The notes: generated from the letters alone by a model not told the origin. A stretch of 64,000 bases of DNA from Lasioglossum baleicum (GCF_051020765.1 NC_134944.1:1612001-1676000); one strand, 5' to 3'; counted from the stretch's first letter, positions 12,301 to 22,460 are shown. Numbers and translations: made by a program.

Positions 12301-15300
12301 TTTCTATATTAAATTGATTAGAACCGCAGTGGCTGAGGGCGCTTGGAGAAAGAATGGTAATCTGTGGGTCGCTCGTTCGAGTCTTGCTATATTAAATTGA
12401 TTTTATAAGTTAATTTTTATAGAAAAGTAATGTAAGATATTCATTGAGGGAAATTTCAAGTTTAAATTGCGGTAATAAACGTCAAGTTTAAATTAATTTT
12501 CGCTAATTAAGAGGAATAGTTATAATAAATGTATAGAAAATTAATTGAACACAAGGCTGCACGTAACGTCCAGCGTTGTACGCCCCGCGCAGGGAGAAAA
12601 CTATTCTCGATTTGACGGCTAACGGAACGCTTCGCTTCGAAGAAACGAACGCCTTACTTGAGAAAGAGTATCGCAAGAGTATCGGAAAGAGTAAACATTG
12701 GAAAATCAAGTATTCATACTAAATCGATTTTGTCCAAATTTTATTATCAAAATCTTCAGAACCGTTGCAATCGCCCGGTTGTGTAAAAGCATGCCGCCTA
12801 CCCGAAGAGGTTGACGTCCGATCCTTCTGCCAACATTCCATCCTGGCATGGCGCGCCACGACTGTCTCCTCTTCGATCTCATCGCACCGAGCTGACAATG
12901 AGTGGGCCGAAGAACTACAACGCGTCGAGCGTCCTCACTTTCATTAATTGTAACTTGCTATATTCCTATTAGGACAACAGCAGATGCCAACTAATTTCTT
13001 GGGTTTATCGAGGTTATGTTGCTACGGTTAGGGATTGCAATCCCGCAAAGTGAGATCCCACAATCCCGCAGGATCTCCTGCTGTCATTTTTTAGTCTCGC
13101 ATTTCTTACATAGAAATTCTTCCGCAAATTTTGCGAGATTATGCGCATGATTTCGATGTTTTGTCGAAGATAATCGACAATTTCCCCCTCTATCCTCTAT
13201 CTTTAAATTTCCCCCGATTTAAACTCGAAATTTCCCTCAATTCAAAACTAGAAATTTCCTTCAATCGGAATTTGAAATTTCCCCGAATTCAAAACTTGAA
13301 ATTTCCCTCAATTTAAACTTGAAATTTTCCCCAATTTAAATTTTTAAATTCCCCTCAATTTAAACTTGAAATCTTTCCCAATTCAAAACGTGAAATTTCT
13401 CCCAATTTGGACTTGAAATTTCCCTCAATTTAAATCTTTAAATTTCCCTTATTATGTTACAGAATGGATGTATTCATTTGTCGTCTTTATACGAGAAAAG
13501 CTAAACTGAGAATTTTCTTCCAACGCGTATTAAATTACAGGTTGATCAAAATGCCAATTCCTTTATAAAATTTAAATGAATCTATTACACGAAGGCTAAT
13601 TGAATCAGCTCAGTTGATTAAATAAACAGATCAACAAACCGAGTCGTGACAGTAAAATTCTACTACATATGTTTGCACATGATTATTTGCCAGGTTATTG
13701 TTCGTATACAATGGTAGTTGTAATTCAAACAAAATGTACGCAATTTTATGTATACTTGTACGAAACAGCTATAAATATTAACATGATTGTAATCGATAAT
13801 CGAACTGACTCACTCGTGTGCGATCATGTTTTTTCATAATTCGAATCCTAAATAAGTACATCGTGAACAGTGATTTCGTCAATGACATCCAAGTGATACC
13901 AAAACGCCTAATACGGAGGCTGATCAATAGTCAGTTAATTAGCATACGCGTTGCGTTGGCGTGTACAGTGTACACTTGGAAAAAGTTGTGTGCCACTATG
14001 CTTTATTTCTTCTATTCTGCTCAAGAAAAACGGACGAGAAAAATCATGAATATTCTACAAGGGGGAACAAACAACAGTGAATTATTTCAGAATTTTCAGT
14101 CGCAGCGTCGATTTTGAAAAAAATCCCGAAGCATAAACTTGCGATAGAACCCCCAACTTCACTAAATTCCCTGGGTTAGACTACACATAAATTATCCTCT
14201 GTTTCTTTTGTTCTACTAAGCGGAAAATTACAAAAAAAATCATGAACGTTCTACCTAATAACACAGACGTCTGTGAATTTTTCCAGAATTTTCGGCCGCG
14301 GCGTCGATTTTGAAAAAATTCCCGAACATAAACTTGCGGTAGGATCCCGAACATAGCTCCATATCTGGGTTAGACTACGCACGAATTATCCTTTATTTCT
14401 ACCGTTCTACGCGACAAACAATTACGAAAAAATTCATGAATATTCTCCTTAATAGCATATGTAACGTTGAATTATTTCAGAATTTTTGGTTGGAAAGTGA
14501 AGTGTGTAAAAAAATCCGGAATAGACGAAACTTTTGTAAATGAATCTGTGTAACATATGTCCTTTGATATTTCGCCCAACGGTGTGCTTTGTAGAACCTC
14601 CGCGAACTAAAACGGTTACGGCGAACCCTTCTGAAATTGCTGTTACGACGCGCTACGGTAATCGTGAAGCAACTGCAACGAAGGTCAACGCAATTATTCG
14701 TTTATCCGCTGGACAGATTATTCACATTTACAGCTGCGCAAATATATCTGCTACGTACCAACGAAACTGGATACTTTGCGTTATTCGTTCTAATTATTAG
14801 ACTAATTTATAGGAAAATTGGGAAGATGAAATTCAAAAAAATTGAAGACGTCAATATATGATTAAAATCATATTAAAATCTATTAAAAACATTAAGGGAT
14901 GAAATAACATTCAATTTTTAATTTCTATTTCTTGCAATCGATGCAGACTATTTTTATTTTGCATGAAGATCCGCAGAATATGTACTAATTATTAAAGAGA
15001 ATTTATTAGAATTAATTAGAATAAAGTATATATTACTACCAGTGATTTATTAACTGGAATAATGGAACCATTCTAGGGATCGTTTATAATACAGTATAAA
15101 CGAGAAAAAACATTGCACGTTCCTGAATTAAGATCCAATCAAATATCTATTCGCAGAAATTGCTGATAGAGGGATTATTTTCAAGAAAACCACTCTTGAG
15201 GGTTACTCAGAAGGGTGACCTTGACAACATATAACAAGGTCAAGGTCATCCGAGTTGCCTCCCCTCAACTTTCACACTTGTCTTAAATCGTGTGTAGTCA

Positions 15301-17851
15301 ATCCAGGTAGCGAGATTGGGGATCCTATAACAATTTTTTAAAAATTCATTTTGCAACGAAAAGTTCTGAAATAATTCACTGTCACGTGTGCCACTAAAAG
15401 GAACGTTCATGAATTTTTTCGTAATTTTTTGTTGAGCAGAACAGTATAATATTTAGTGCCAACCAAGAACAACATACTGTTCGTCCGATTTCTGATACAT
15501 TATAGTAAATGTGAACTGAACGGTTTGAATGAAAAGAAAGAAATGGGTTAGTCGATTTGACGGATGGACAACAGTGATCGGTACACGGTGTAGTCGACAT
15601 TCACCTTTTTTTGGCGACGCGACACGACGAATGAAGAGTCCGCGTCTGGTCGTTTCGCTGAGAATAGCAGAACTGGGTCATAACCCACTTGAAAGAACCA
15701 TTCCGTGCGTACACACCGAGTTTCTATACATATTTCTATCTCTAAACACCTATCGCTTCTATGTACTCCTCTAAACTATCATTCACAACCCTAATCTATC
15801 ATCCTTACCACCCTTTGCGGTATCGCTGCCAATTTACACCTTCGTCTATCCTAACCTCTATTTAGGGATTGCATCCCCGCAGGATCCCGCCAACATTATG
15901 GTTGAATCAACGTAACAAGAGAAAATAATCATGTTCGTTGCAATCTAATTCGCAGCCGGTAAAAAGATAGCGAGAGTAATGATAGAAAACGATGCCGGGA
16001 AGAATTTCACAAACAAACAAAAACAATAAGTACGAGAAAGAGAATGAAAATAAAAGAATGTCACTTCCGAATCGAACGTCGCCATGTTTATACCTAGTTA
16101 AGCGACTCCTCTGGACCGAAGCCAAAGGTTTCCCGGTTCACCGTTTTACCTTTCCTTTCTTCCCTTTAAATTCGACCTACGGTCTTGGTGTGTTAGAATA
16201 GATTTGTGCGAGGTAGGCGCATCACATCGAGGAGGGAACATACAGAAGTGCGAATCACCTAAAACTTTGATATAGCCACCGACGTTTTTCTCCATTTTCT
16301 CGGAAACTGTTCGTTATACGAGAAAAGATGATACAACATAAAAGACGCAGCCTGTCCGGATCTACAGATTTTGTTCAACATATTTTTCGATGCGATACAT
16401 AGTTTCGAAGATATTTTAGGAAAACTATCTAATCAGCCTCAAATTCATTATTTTAATCTTTGATCCATTTGGTCCGTCGTTTTCCTCAATTTTCTCGAGA
16501 ACCGTTCGTTCTACGAGAAAAGATGATAGAACATAAAAGACGCAGCCTGTCCAGATCTACAGATTTTGTTGAACATATTTTTCGACACGGCTAATAGTTT
16601 CGAAGATATACGATAAATACAAATGGAGAGCGACACACGACGATCAACACGTTTCACATTGTCCGTGTCTCTAGCAGTAAAAGAGAGACACACGGCGCGC
16701 ACACCTGCGATATACGGTGCACGAGACGCGTTGCTGCACAGAGAATCCAGAAGTTGCATAATTGTCATTTTAAAATGAAACTCTGCTACACAGAACTGAC
16801 GCATAATATATATTTCTGCCGATTATGTAAGCTGGCGTTTCGCGCGAACGTGACGAAAAAAAACATCGCAGCGGTGCAATCACGTCTGTAGAAGATCGAA
16901 TCAAATTGAAGTTTCGGATTAAGTGGAATTTCGAAATGTCAAAAACCGTAGTTAGTTCGGACGAGTGAGATGGACAAGCAATTCAGAAATGTTCATGATG
17001 TGCGAACGCATATTTTTTATTTAGATCATGTATACATGTGTTGGAATGTCACGAAAGAAGGCGAAACAAAAAAGAAATGTATATACAAATCAATTCAAAA
17101 CTTGTACATTCCCTCGATTTAAATTCGAAATTTCCCTGAATTCAAAACTTGAACTTTTCCCTTAATTTAAAATTGAAATTTCCCTCAAATGAAATTTGAA
17201 ATATCCCCTGGATTCAAAACTTGAAATTTCTCTCAATTTAAGCTTAAAATTTCCCTGAATTGAAACATGAAATTTCCCTCAATTCAAAACTGGAAATGTT
17301 CCCTCAATTCAAGCTTGAAATTTCCCTCAATTTAAATCTTAAATTAATTTTCTAATAAAGAAACGAAATAAAGAGGCAGCAGACAAATTCATATGCGAAC
17401 AAACGCTGTTATGTACACTACACACTGTGCAAATGGAAGAAGCAAAATCAAATAATAACACAGCAAGTTTTGAAAAAGGATTCCGCTGTTTAATCGAACA
17501 GTTCTGAGAATATATGTTATTGCAGATTATCTAATACTTTAAATGCAATAAATCAATCATTGTACAATACAATTTCTACATGAAGATATATTCTTTGTCA
17601 TTATATCTGAAAATTATACTGGGTGCTTCTTTCTTTTGCACAGTAGCGTACATATTTCGAATGTATCGAGGGGCGTCGAATACAAATACGAGTTTGCGTT
17701 CCGTACGGGGCGTATTAAATCGCTGGCACGCTCGGAGAAACCTGTTATGTATCGAGTAAGATACACGCTTGTTGCCGCTTACCTTCTCCTTCGCTCTGCC
17801 TGCGTGTTTTTGCACGGTCTTCGCGATCAACGCGCCCTTGCTTTCAGCCAT
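206..17851 (-). CDS. Amph: Amphiphysin (BAR and SH3), partial at the 3' end
   Basis: Amphiphysin bends membranes through an N-terminal BAR dimer and binds partners through a C-terminal SH3 domain; in insects it organises T-tubules and apical membrane. I assembled eight exons: 17783-17851, 5474-5609, 3955-4145, 2855-3127, 1999-2117, 1834-1880, 1440-1649 and 206-384. Every junction has GT/AG ends and matching phase, giving 408 codons. Residues 1-250 are the BAR domain: the N-terminal amphipathic helix (QKHAGRAKEK), the GKVDRTADDIFDEHLQNF segment, and ELHDELPALYDSR. Residues 263-350 are a low-complexity linker. The SH3 domain starts near residue 373 (YKVKATYKY, DELSFDVGD). The exon with the end of the SH3 domain falls outside the window. 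The 12-kb first intron is full of repeats. The family call is firm; isoforms cannot be judged. Confidence 0.93.
385..1127. repeat. Amph intron 7: AT-rich spacer and 22-bp repeats
   Basis: I see no coding exon here. Bases 841-1030 hold about eight degenerate copies of the TTTAAACTTGAAATTTCCC motif. The rest is AT-rich. Confidence 0.6.
1138..1383. mobile_element. Palindromic MITE, Tc1/mariner type
   Basis: The two halves are inverted copies of each other, about 120 bp per arm with some divergence. They begin CAGGTGTSCCGACTT and meet in the middle near 1255. TA dinucleotides flank both ends, as expected of Tc1/mariner target duplications. The symmetry runs a further ten bases outward (GTGCATTA), so the exact end is uncertain. 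It has no coding capacity and lies in the Amph intron between exons 7 and 8. Confidence 0.65.
1440..1649 (-). CDS. Amph: Amph exon 7: linker with Asn/Ala/Ser repeat
   Basis: The acceptor is GTTACAG and the donor is TTCG/GTGAGT. It encodes residues 279-348 of the linker between BAR and SH3. About five in-frame copies of a 12-bp unit at roughly 1539-1594 give an (ANSN)n tract, which probably varies in length between individuals. The following segment (SKRVEVLYDIPFG) has no motif that I recognise. Confidence 0.8.
1834..1880 (-). CDS. Amph: Amph exon 6: 47-bp microexon
   Basis: The acceptor is TTTTCAG and the donor is CCAG/GTAGCT. It joins exons 5 and 7 in frame and encodes a Pro/Gln-rich linker (LIINTQPPAQNNISP). 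The phase fit on both sides is the main support; it could be alternatively spliced. Confidence 0.7.
1999..2117 (-). CDS. Amph: Amph exon 5: end of BAR domain
   Basis: The acceptor is CTCCAG and the donor is TTC/GTAAGT. It encodes VYSELEAIVDKLANESQRG, the last BAR helix, followed by a Ser/Pro/Asn-rich start of the linker. Confidence 0.9.
2290..2850. repeat. Fold-back repeat, GAAAACCGTTCGTTCTACG family
   Basis: A roughly 130-bp segment occurs inverted (about 2290-2420) and then direct (2500-2640), with a second direct copy at 2690-2850. Shared landmarks are GACGCAGCCTGTCCAGATCT and TTTTCGACGCGG. Further copies lie at 16.27-16.62 kb and 22.11-22.46 kb. The two direct copies end against exon 4. 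This looks like a fold-back or MITE family and has no coding content. Confidence 0.6.
2855..3127 (-). CDS. Amph: Amph exon 4: BAR core
   Basis: The acceptor is TTTTCAG and the donor is AAG/GTACAT. It encodes residues 133-223 (KKIDKRGRKLVDYDSQRH through FHTESAK), with the conserved ELHDELPALYDSR helix and the basic KRGRK patch that faces the membrane in BAR proteins. Confidence 0.95.
3240..3920. repeat. 22-bp minisatellite clusters, Amph intron 3
   Basis: Two blocks (about 3250-3420 and 3600-3900) of AACTTGAAATTTCCCTCAAT copies are separated by AT-rich DNA. The second block stops about 50 bases short of exon 3. Confidence 0.75.
3955..4145 (-). CDS. Amph: Amph exon 3: BAR domain
   Basis: The acceptor is TTATAG and the donor is AGG/GTACAA. 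It encodes residues 69-132, including QAASKTLMDSLNEIYESQW, DFTHKLSDQVLVPLNTY and FPEMR. Confidence 0.95.
4225..4450 (+). pseudogene. Decayed non-LTR retrotransposon C-terminal fragment
   Basis: A purine-rich open stretch reads SLMARVRCGNMEEGN and, after degenerate sequence, KLKHLAEDFKGVERI. In many insect retrotransposon ORF2 proteins a similar LMAR.RCGN.EE...C..C...E...H....C segment forms the C-terminal zinc region. The zinc-binding cysteines are gone here. It lies antisense in Amph intron 2 and is almost certainly dead. The call rests on motif resemblance only. Confidence 0.4.
4900..5415. repeat. Dispersed repeat with GCCTCGGGGGGATT motif
   Basis: Two copies of a GCRAAMGCCTCGGGGGGATT motif (4924 and 5383) are each preceded by a form of CAGTAA. 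Related copies occur near 20.28 kb and, as a complete MITE, at 22.76 kb. I see no gene in this part of the intron. Confidence 0.45.
5474..5609 (-). CDS. Amph: Amph exon 2: BAR domain
   Basis: The acceptor is TTACAG and the donor is AGAG/GTGAGC. It encodes residues 24-68 (FLQNLGKVDRTADDIFDEHL through FNNYIRCVR), one of the most conserved parts of the amphiphysin family. Confidence 0.95.
5930..6480 (+). repeat. 190-bp satellite-like unit, about three copies
   Basis: Tandem units repeat the order: CTGCTCRACAAAC, ACGAAAAAATTCATGAAC, GTGAATTATTTCAGAATTTT, GGGTTAGACTATACAAGAAT. The ATTCATGAAC landmark falls near 6020, 6211 and 6400, a spacing of about 190 bp. Open frames here are by-products of the repeat. 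Confidence 0.75.
6481..7079. other. Amph intron 1, no gene seen
   Basis: The sequence is mostly unique with moderate GC, and open frames are short and show no family motif. I see only the ATATCGATATCGAT palindrome near 6985. Confidence 0.4.
7080..7820 (-). repeat. 190-bp satellite-like units, reverse orientation
   Basis: About four units run in the opposite orientation to the 5.9-kb block. Each carries AAAAATTCTGAAATAATTC, then TTCATGAATTTTTTCG, then an AGAACAG tract. Copies differ by point changes and small indels, so the array is old. Confidence 0.75.
7821..9540. other. Amph intron 1, no gene seen
   Basis: Mostly AT-rich unique DNA. It holds a few 22-bp repeat copies at 8470-8520 and a C/G-skewed stretch near 8640-8800 that resembles repeat sequence. 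No open frame carries a recognisable domain. Confidence 0.4.
9541..11600 (-). repeat. 2-kb minisatellite array, 256-bp higher-order unit
   Basis: A continuous array of about 22-bp monomers such as AAATCGAGGGAAATTTCAAG, the reverse orientation of the other clusters. The monomers form a higher-order unit. The marker GGCATTTCAAGTTTAAATTG lies at 9963, 10219, 10687, 10943 and 11199, giving 256, 468, 256 and 256. So three intervals are exactly 256 bp and one is 44 bp short of two units. This indicates recent unequal exchange. It lies inside Amph intron 1. Confidence 0.9.
11601..12200. other. Amph intron 1, no gene seen
   Basis: AT-rich unique sequence with a short imperfect repetition of TCATATTACCAATCAAGT at about 11815-11870. 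There is no supported gene. Confidence 0.35.
12320..12386 (+). pseudogene. Retroposed tRNA-Ser-like sequence
   Basis: The 67-nt insert has an A-box-like GTGGCTGAGGGCGC and a B-box-like CGTTCGAGTC, and its layout resembles tRNA-Ser with part of the D loop missing. The acceptor stem does not pair well. Identical 16-bp copies of CTATATTAAATTGATT flank it (12304-12319 and 12387-12402), the signature of LINE-type target-primed insertion. It could be a tRNA pseudogene or a short SINE head; a functional tRNA is unlikely. Confidence 0.6.
12420..13190. other. Amph intron 1, no gene seen
   Basis: A few 22-bp repeat copies (12,440-12,510) are followed by unique sequence. Near 13,030 there is a GGATTGCAATCCCGCA stretch related to the TTAA-flanked MITE at 62.8 kb. 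Confidence 0.35.
13191..13450 (+). repeat. 22-bp minisatellite cluster
   Basis: About eleven degenerate copies of TTTAAACTTGAAATTTCCCT run in plus orientation. The open frame across them is an artefact of the repeat. Confidence 0.8.
13990..14530 (+). repeat. 190-bp satellite-like units
   Basis: About three units in plus orientation have the same landmarks as the 5.9-kb block (ATCATGAAYRTTCTAC, GTGAATTATTTCAGAATTTT, GGGTTAGACTA). Confidence 0.75.
14531..15289. other. Amph intron 1, mostly unique, with an AGGTCA pair
   Basis: No coding exon is seen. At 15216-15224 and 15240-15248 it has TGACCTTGA and its exact inverted copy TCAAGGTCA, separated by 15 bases. Confidence 0.4.
15290..15450 (-). 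repeat. Single 190-bp satellite-like unit
   Basis: One reverse-orientation unit carries AAGTTCTGAAATAATTCACT and TTCATGAATTTTTTCGTAAT. Confidence 0.65.
15451..16265. other. Amph intron 1, no gene seen
   Basis: Unique sequence with scattered short open frames and no recognisable domain. Confidence 0.35.
16270..16620 (+). repeat. Fold-back family, two direct copies
   Basis: Two direct copies carry TTTTCTCGRRAACYGTTCGT, RAAGACGCAGCCTGTC and TTTCGAAGATAT. They belong to the family seen at 2.3 and 22.1 kb. Confidence 0.6.
17095..17350 (+). repeat. 22-bp minisatellite cluster
   Basis: About ten degenerate copies of AAACTTGAAATTTCCCTCAA lie 430 bp downstream of Amph exon 1. Confidence 0.75.
17783..17851 (-). 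CDS. Amph: Amph exon 1: start codon and N-BAR helix
   Basis: ATG at 17851 begins MAESKGALIAKTVQKHAGRA and the exon ends in KEK, with donor AAG/GTAAGC. It encodes the amphipathic helix 0 that inserts into membranes in N-BAR proteins. The family's conserved QKHAGRAKEK follows the ATG directly, which fixes the start. Confidence 0.92.
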
Positions 17852-17879
17852 TTCTCGTTGCGTCGCGTAGCTAAAACGA

Positions 17880-18130
17880 TTCCAACACTAGAGCTCTTCT
17901 AATTATATTTCTCTCTCGTTGGGGAAACACTGAAATATCAACTTTCGAGCCCGGCCGATTGTTTCTCCGCACTGAAACTACGGGAAAGACGCACTATAGT
18001 GGAAGCGCGAGGAAAACGCTCTAAAGACTGAATGCTAACTCGCATTCTCCGGATGGTTAGATGAGTTTGCGACAGTTAACGCGTGGCGGCAGCACTCTCC
18101 ACGCTTACGTAAGCACAGCGTCACAGAATA
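17880..18130 (-). promoter_or_regulatory. Amph: Likely Amph promoter and 5' UTR region
   Basis: The sequence just upstream of the Amph start is richer in CpG than its AT-rich surroundings. I saw no TATA box in a fixed place, so this is inferred from position and composition only. Confidence 0.3.
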
Positions 18131-18179
18131 GAACTAAATAGAGATGATCAAGGTGGAAATGGCAACATCGCCAGAGTAC

Positions 18180-19130
18180 AGCTGTCATATATATATATGT
18201 ATATACATACATCTATACACATATGTTAATATGTGTATATGTATGTGTAGCAGTGTACCTAACCTAACCTACCGGCCTCCGAGAGAAGTTTCCCGCTTAT
18301 TTTTTGAATGGTTACACGTAGCATGTGTAACTTAAGTTAATTGTTGTTGATAGGCAATTTCCCTCCCTCCCACACCCCACCCTCTCACCGTAATTTTTGT
18401 TTAACATAAACATTTGAAAAGCAAGAACACATATTACAATTTGTGCAAGAAAGAAAAACACGTGACTATATATTTTGTACAGATTACTTTATATTCATAT
18501 ATTAATATATGTATATATGTATATATTCATATATATTAATGTAAAGATCATATTTTATCTCTGCAAATTTGATTATCCTTAAATTACGTATATATTTGTA
18601 TTCATCATTTTTTTAGGCTGTTCTCAAAGTATCGAAATCGATTTGGTAAGCTCGAACTTTTCACATTCATATATATTATATATATTATATTTTATATATA
18701 TATAATATATATTACGTATCATTTAATATATTTTTAATATTATAATATATATAATATATATAATATATAATTTATAATTATTCGCTCGAGTAGAAACTTT
18801 TATTCAACTTTATCTTCACAGAACACATTCCATAATAGATTTCGAGCAGACTCGATTTCGCATACTCCGCGAATATTATACATATATTTTGTAACAGAGG
18901 TATTTTAACTCGGCGTTCAACAACTTCAATGAAGGTGTATCTTACACAATTGTATATATATATAACAATTACTATGACAGCTACACTGTATAATAATAAA
19001 CACGGTACAACACTGGAATCGGTAGCTCAGAAAAATATAATATTAACACACCGAAGAACCGTCGTATGGTGCTTCGAGGCTAAACTATGCGAAATATACA
19101 GTCTTCCCTCGCATAGTGTTACTATTTTAC
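18180..19130. other. Intergenic AT-rich spacer with (AT)n tracts
   Basis: ATATAT/TATATA runs occur at 18,190-18,260, 18,490-18,545 and 18,670-18,780. There is no supported gene. Confidence 0.5.
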
Positions 19131-19134
19131 GCTT

Positions 19135-19460
19135 CTGGATATTTTTAAAAATCGAATTTGCAACGAAAAATTCTGAAATAATTCACTGTTATATGTATGC
19201 TATTAAGTAGAATGTTTGTGAATTTTTTATCGACCAGAACAGAAGAAATAAATCATAGTCTAACCCAGATAGAAAGGTTGGGGATCCTATCGCAAGTTTA
19301 TGTTCCGCATTTTTTTCAAAATCGACGTTGCGGCCGAAAATTCTGAAAAATTCACAGACGTCTGTGTGATTAGGTGGAGCGTTCATGAATTTTTTCGTAT
19401 ACGAAAAAAGTTATAACTTTTCCTCGAGCAGAACAGAAGAAATAAAGCATAGTGTAACGA
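19135..19460 (-). repeat. 190-bp satellite-like units, reverse
   Basis: About two units carry AAAAATTCTGAAATAATTCA and TTCATGAATTTTTTCG. Confidence 0.7.
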
Positions 19461-19764
19461 AAGTGACACTATGAGAGGCAAGACTGTAAACACCAACAAT
19501 ATTTCGTTAACAGTTATCAATAAATTCTTAGTGGAAATCGTGTGGTAAACATTCGACTGGCAATTGTGCGTTCCGTATGCTAAACTATAATTTTTTCAAT
19601 TAGAAAATACTTGGAATCTTTGTTGGATCGTTACAATTTTAGTAAACAGAAAATATATAATGAATATTGAATATTAAAGATATGGTTCGAACAATTAATT
19701 GAACACTGTCTATTCGTTCAGGAAAATATAAATATCTCTAGAATTAATTATAAATTGAATTTGA

Positions 19765-19766
19765 AA

Positions 19767-19800
<34 letters not shown>

Positions 19801-19935
19801 CAAGAATTCATTACACAAAATAATTAATAGGATAAATATAATAAATTATATTTAGTAAAATGAAAAGGATAAATATAATAAATTATATTTAGTAAAATGA
19901 ATAGGATAAATATATAATATTTATTAATCAACAAA
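19765..19935. repeat. (AT)n tract and a 37-bp tandem repeat
   Basis: An (AT)n run at about 19,770-19,800 is followed by a 37-bp unit whose GGATAAATATA start falls at 19830, 19867 and 19904. Confidence 0.75.
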
Positions 19936-20654
19936 AATAATCTGACATTCGTGCAACTATTAATACACATTTAGCGTTCTAGATTCTGTTCTGCGTAAAA
20001 AGATTCGTACAGCTTTTCGGTAACAGTAACGGTGTAAAAGGAACGTTTGTTGAATCCTCTCGACGTGCTTAAGGCTTGTTTGTCGTTGAACACATTTTAC
20101 AGAATTTTTACAGAAATTTATATTTTTACGAACACAATTAAATGATTTTTCGGAGCGTGTCAACTAGCGACACGTTTACTTTTCCGTAATTGTGAACGTC
20201 AGGCTGCGGATCTTTATACATGTACGGAGAAAACAGGTTTTTAGAAAATGTAATTCCACAGAATTCAGTACGATTTGTACAGTAAATCTTCAATGGAGGC
20301 AAGGGCCTCGAGGGAGGGAAAAGTTGAAAATTGCATAAACGTCCACAGTCTTTTCGATAAAAATAGTACAACGAATATTTACGATTGCGTACGCATGTGT
20401 AATTAATAAAATTAATTCTGCTTTGGTTAGACAACAAGAGCGAACCCTCTGTTTCGTCATGAAATTACAAAATCATGACTTAAAAATATTTACGTGACGT
20501 GGAAACTATAAGTGCAACAATATATACGTTCGTCTTTGGAAATTTCAAATGGTTCGTCAATAAAACCTGCGAGAAGGGGCGTACTATTACATACTACGTT
20601 TAAAACTATCTGGAATGCTATTGAATTGTACTATCTACAATATTAACATTACTT

Positions 20655-20960
20655 TGCTAATTGAACTTGAAATTTCCCTAAATTTCAACTTGAGATTTCC
20701 GGCAATTTCAACCTTTAAATTTTCCTCGAAATTAAACTTTAAAAATTTCCCTTAATTAAAAACTTGAACTTTCACACAATTTAAACTTGAAATTTCCCTC
20801 GATCTAAACTTGCAATTTCCCTTGATTTAAACTTGAAATTTCCTTCAATTAAAACTTGAAATTTCCCACAATTTAAACTTGAAATTTTCCTCAATTCAAA
20901 ACTTGAAATTTCACTCAATATAAACTTGAAATTTCTCTTAATTTAAACTTGAAATTTTAT
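20655..20960 (+). repeat. 22-bp minisatellite cluster
   Basis: About thirteen degenerate copies of the AACTTGAAATTTCCCTCAAT motif lie between the Amph promoter and the uridine phosphorylase 3' end. Confidence 0.8.
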
Positions 20961-21384
20961 TATAATAGCACATAGAATATATTAATTATACATTACGGAA
21001 TAAGTATAGTTGGTAAACCGTCGAAACGTAGTTCAGAACGGTACGATAGAGAAATTTAAAAGTGTTGCGAACATCGTAGACAGAAAATAAATAGCTCGTA
21101 ATATGTTCATATATTATGTAAAACCTCGATGTTCACGTACACAATAGTTCTTGAAAATATACGCGATATATTGATCATGTTAAGTAGCAGTTTGGTCGAT
21201 GAAATGTTACATCAAATGTCCAATCAAATGAGTAATAAATTCATTCGCATCTTAGAAACATTTTACATGTTCCGTGTGTTCCACATGGCATAAATCGTAC
21301 GAATTAAAGTCTTCCCTCGCATATAGTGTCACTTGCGTCTCTACGGATAGTGTTACTGTAACCAACCTCACTACATACCTGGGT

Positions 21385-21720
21385 TACACTAAGCTTTATT
21401 TCTTCTGTTCTGCTCAAGAAAAAGGGACGAGAAAAATCATGAACATTCTATAAGGGGGAACGAACAACAGTGAATTATTTCAAAATTTTCAGTCGCAGCG
21501 TCGATCTTGAAAAAAATTCTGAACATAAACTTGTGATAGGATCCCCAACCTCGCTACCCGGGTTAGACTACAAACGAATTATGCTTTATTTCTTCTGTTC
21601 TGCTCGACAAACAATTACGAAAACATTCATGAACATTCTACTTAATAGCATACATAACAGTGAATTATTTCAGAATTTTAGGTTGCGAAATGAACTTCTT
21701 GAAAGATCCGCAAGCGTAAG
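21385..21720 (+). repeat. 190-bp satellite-like units
   Basis: Just under two units in plus orientation have the GTGAATTATTTCARAATTTT and GGTTAGACTACAAACGAATT landmarks. Confidence 0.7.
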
Positions 21721-22104
21721 TATCACTGTGCGAGCGAAGACTGTAAAAAAGAATTCGTTAATATATGTTTTGCAGAGGCTTTTAGATCTTGATCAACGTT
21801 TCGGATAGCGATTGGAAGCTTAGAGTATACATAGTATTTAATGACCACGAAGAGCCACAATTACGGCGGTGCAGTTCTTAATATATATTGATTACGTAAT
21901 TAATAATATTAACTCGACGAATCCGGTCGTATCTAATTAATCAGATTTATTCTTTTGATATGTAGTAGTCGTAAGTCGTTAACGATTACACGAGATCAAA
22001 TTTATCGCAACTCATTGTTGACCCAGAGGTTGCTTTAATGTACCTAGGGTAAACGAACGTTCAGAAAGTTGGTCGGACAGTCAGAAATTCTTGCGGGGGC
22101 AGAA

Positions 22105-22460
22105 AACTATTTACCGCATCGAAAAATATGTTAAACAAAATCTGTAGGTCTGGACCGGCTGCGTCTTTTATGTGGTATTACTTTTTTCATAGAACAACGG
22201 TTTTCGAGAAAATTGAGAATACCACGTATCACTTGCGGGTCGGCCGGGTGAGATAAGTTACACATCGCTGGTGTTTTTCTCAATTTACTCGAAAACCGTT
22301 CGTTCTACAAAAAAAAGTGATACGACATAAAAGACGCGGCCTGTCCAGATCTACAGATTTTGTTGCACATATTTTTCGACGCGGCGAATAGTTTCGAAGA
22401 TATTCGAGGAAAACGATTTCATCAGCATTCAATTCATTATTATAATGTTTCATCTATTTG
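22105..22460. repeat. Fold-back element, GACGCAGCCTGTCC family
   Basis: Inverted arms (about 22,115-22,215 and 22,275-22,420) surround a GC-rich centre that includes ACTTGCGGGTCGGCC. The 2.3-kb copy has a related centre (GGCCGACCCGCAAGTG) in the opposite orientation. Confidence 0.6.

Noticed and set aside
18258..18275. CCTAACCTAACCTA, resembling the insect telomere repeat TTAGG
   Set aside because: Only about three copies in ordinary spacer DNA; too short for a telomeric tract or an interstitial telomere.
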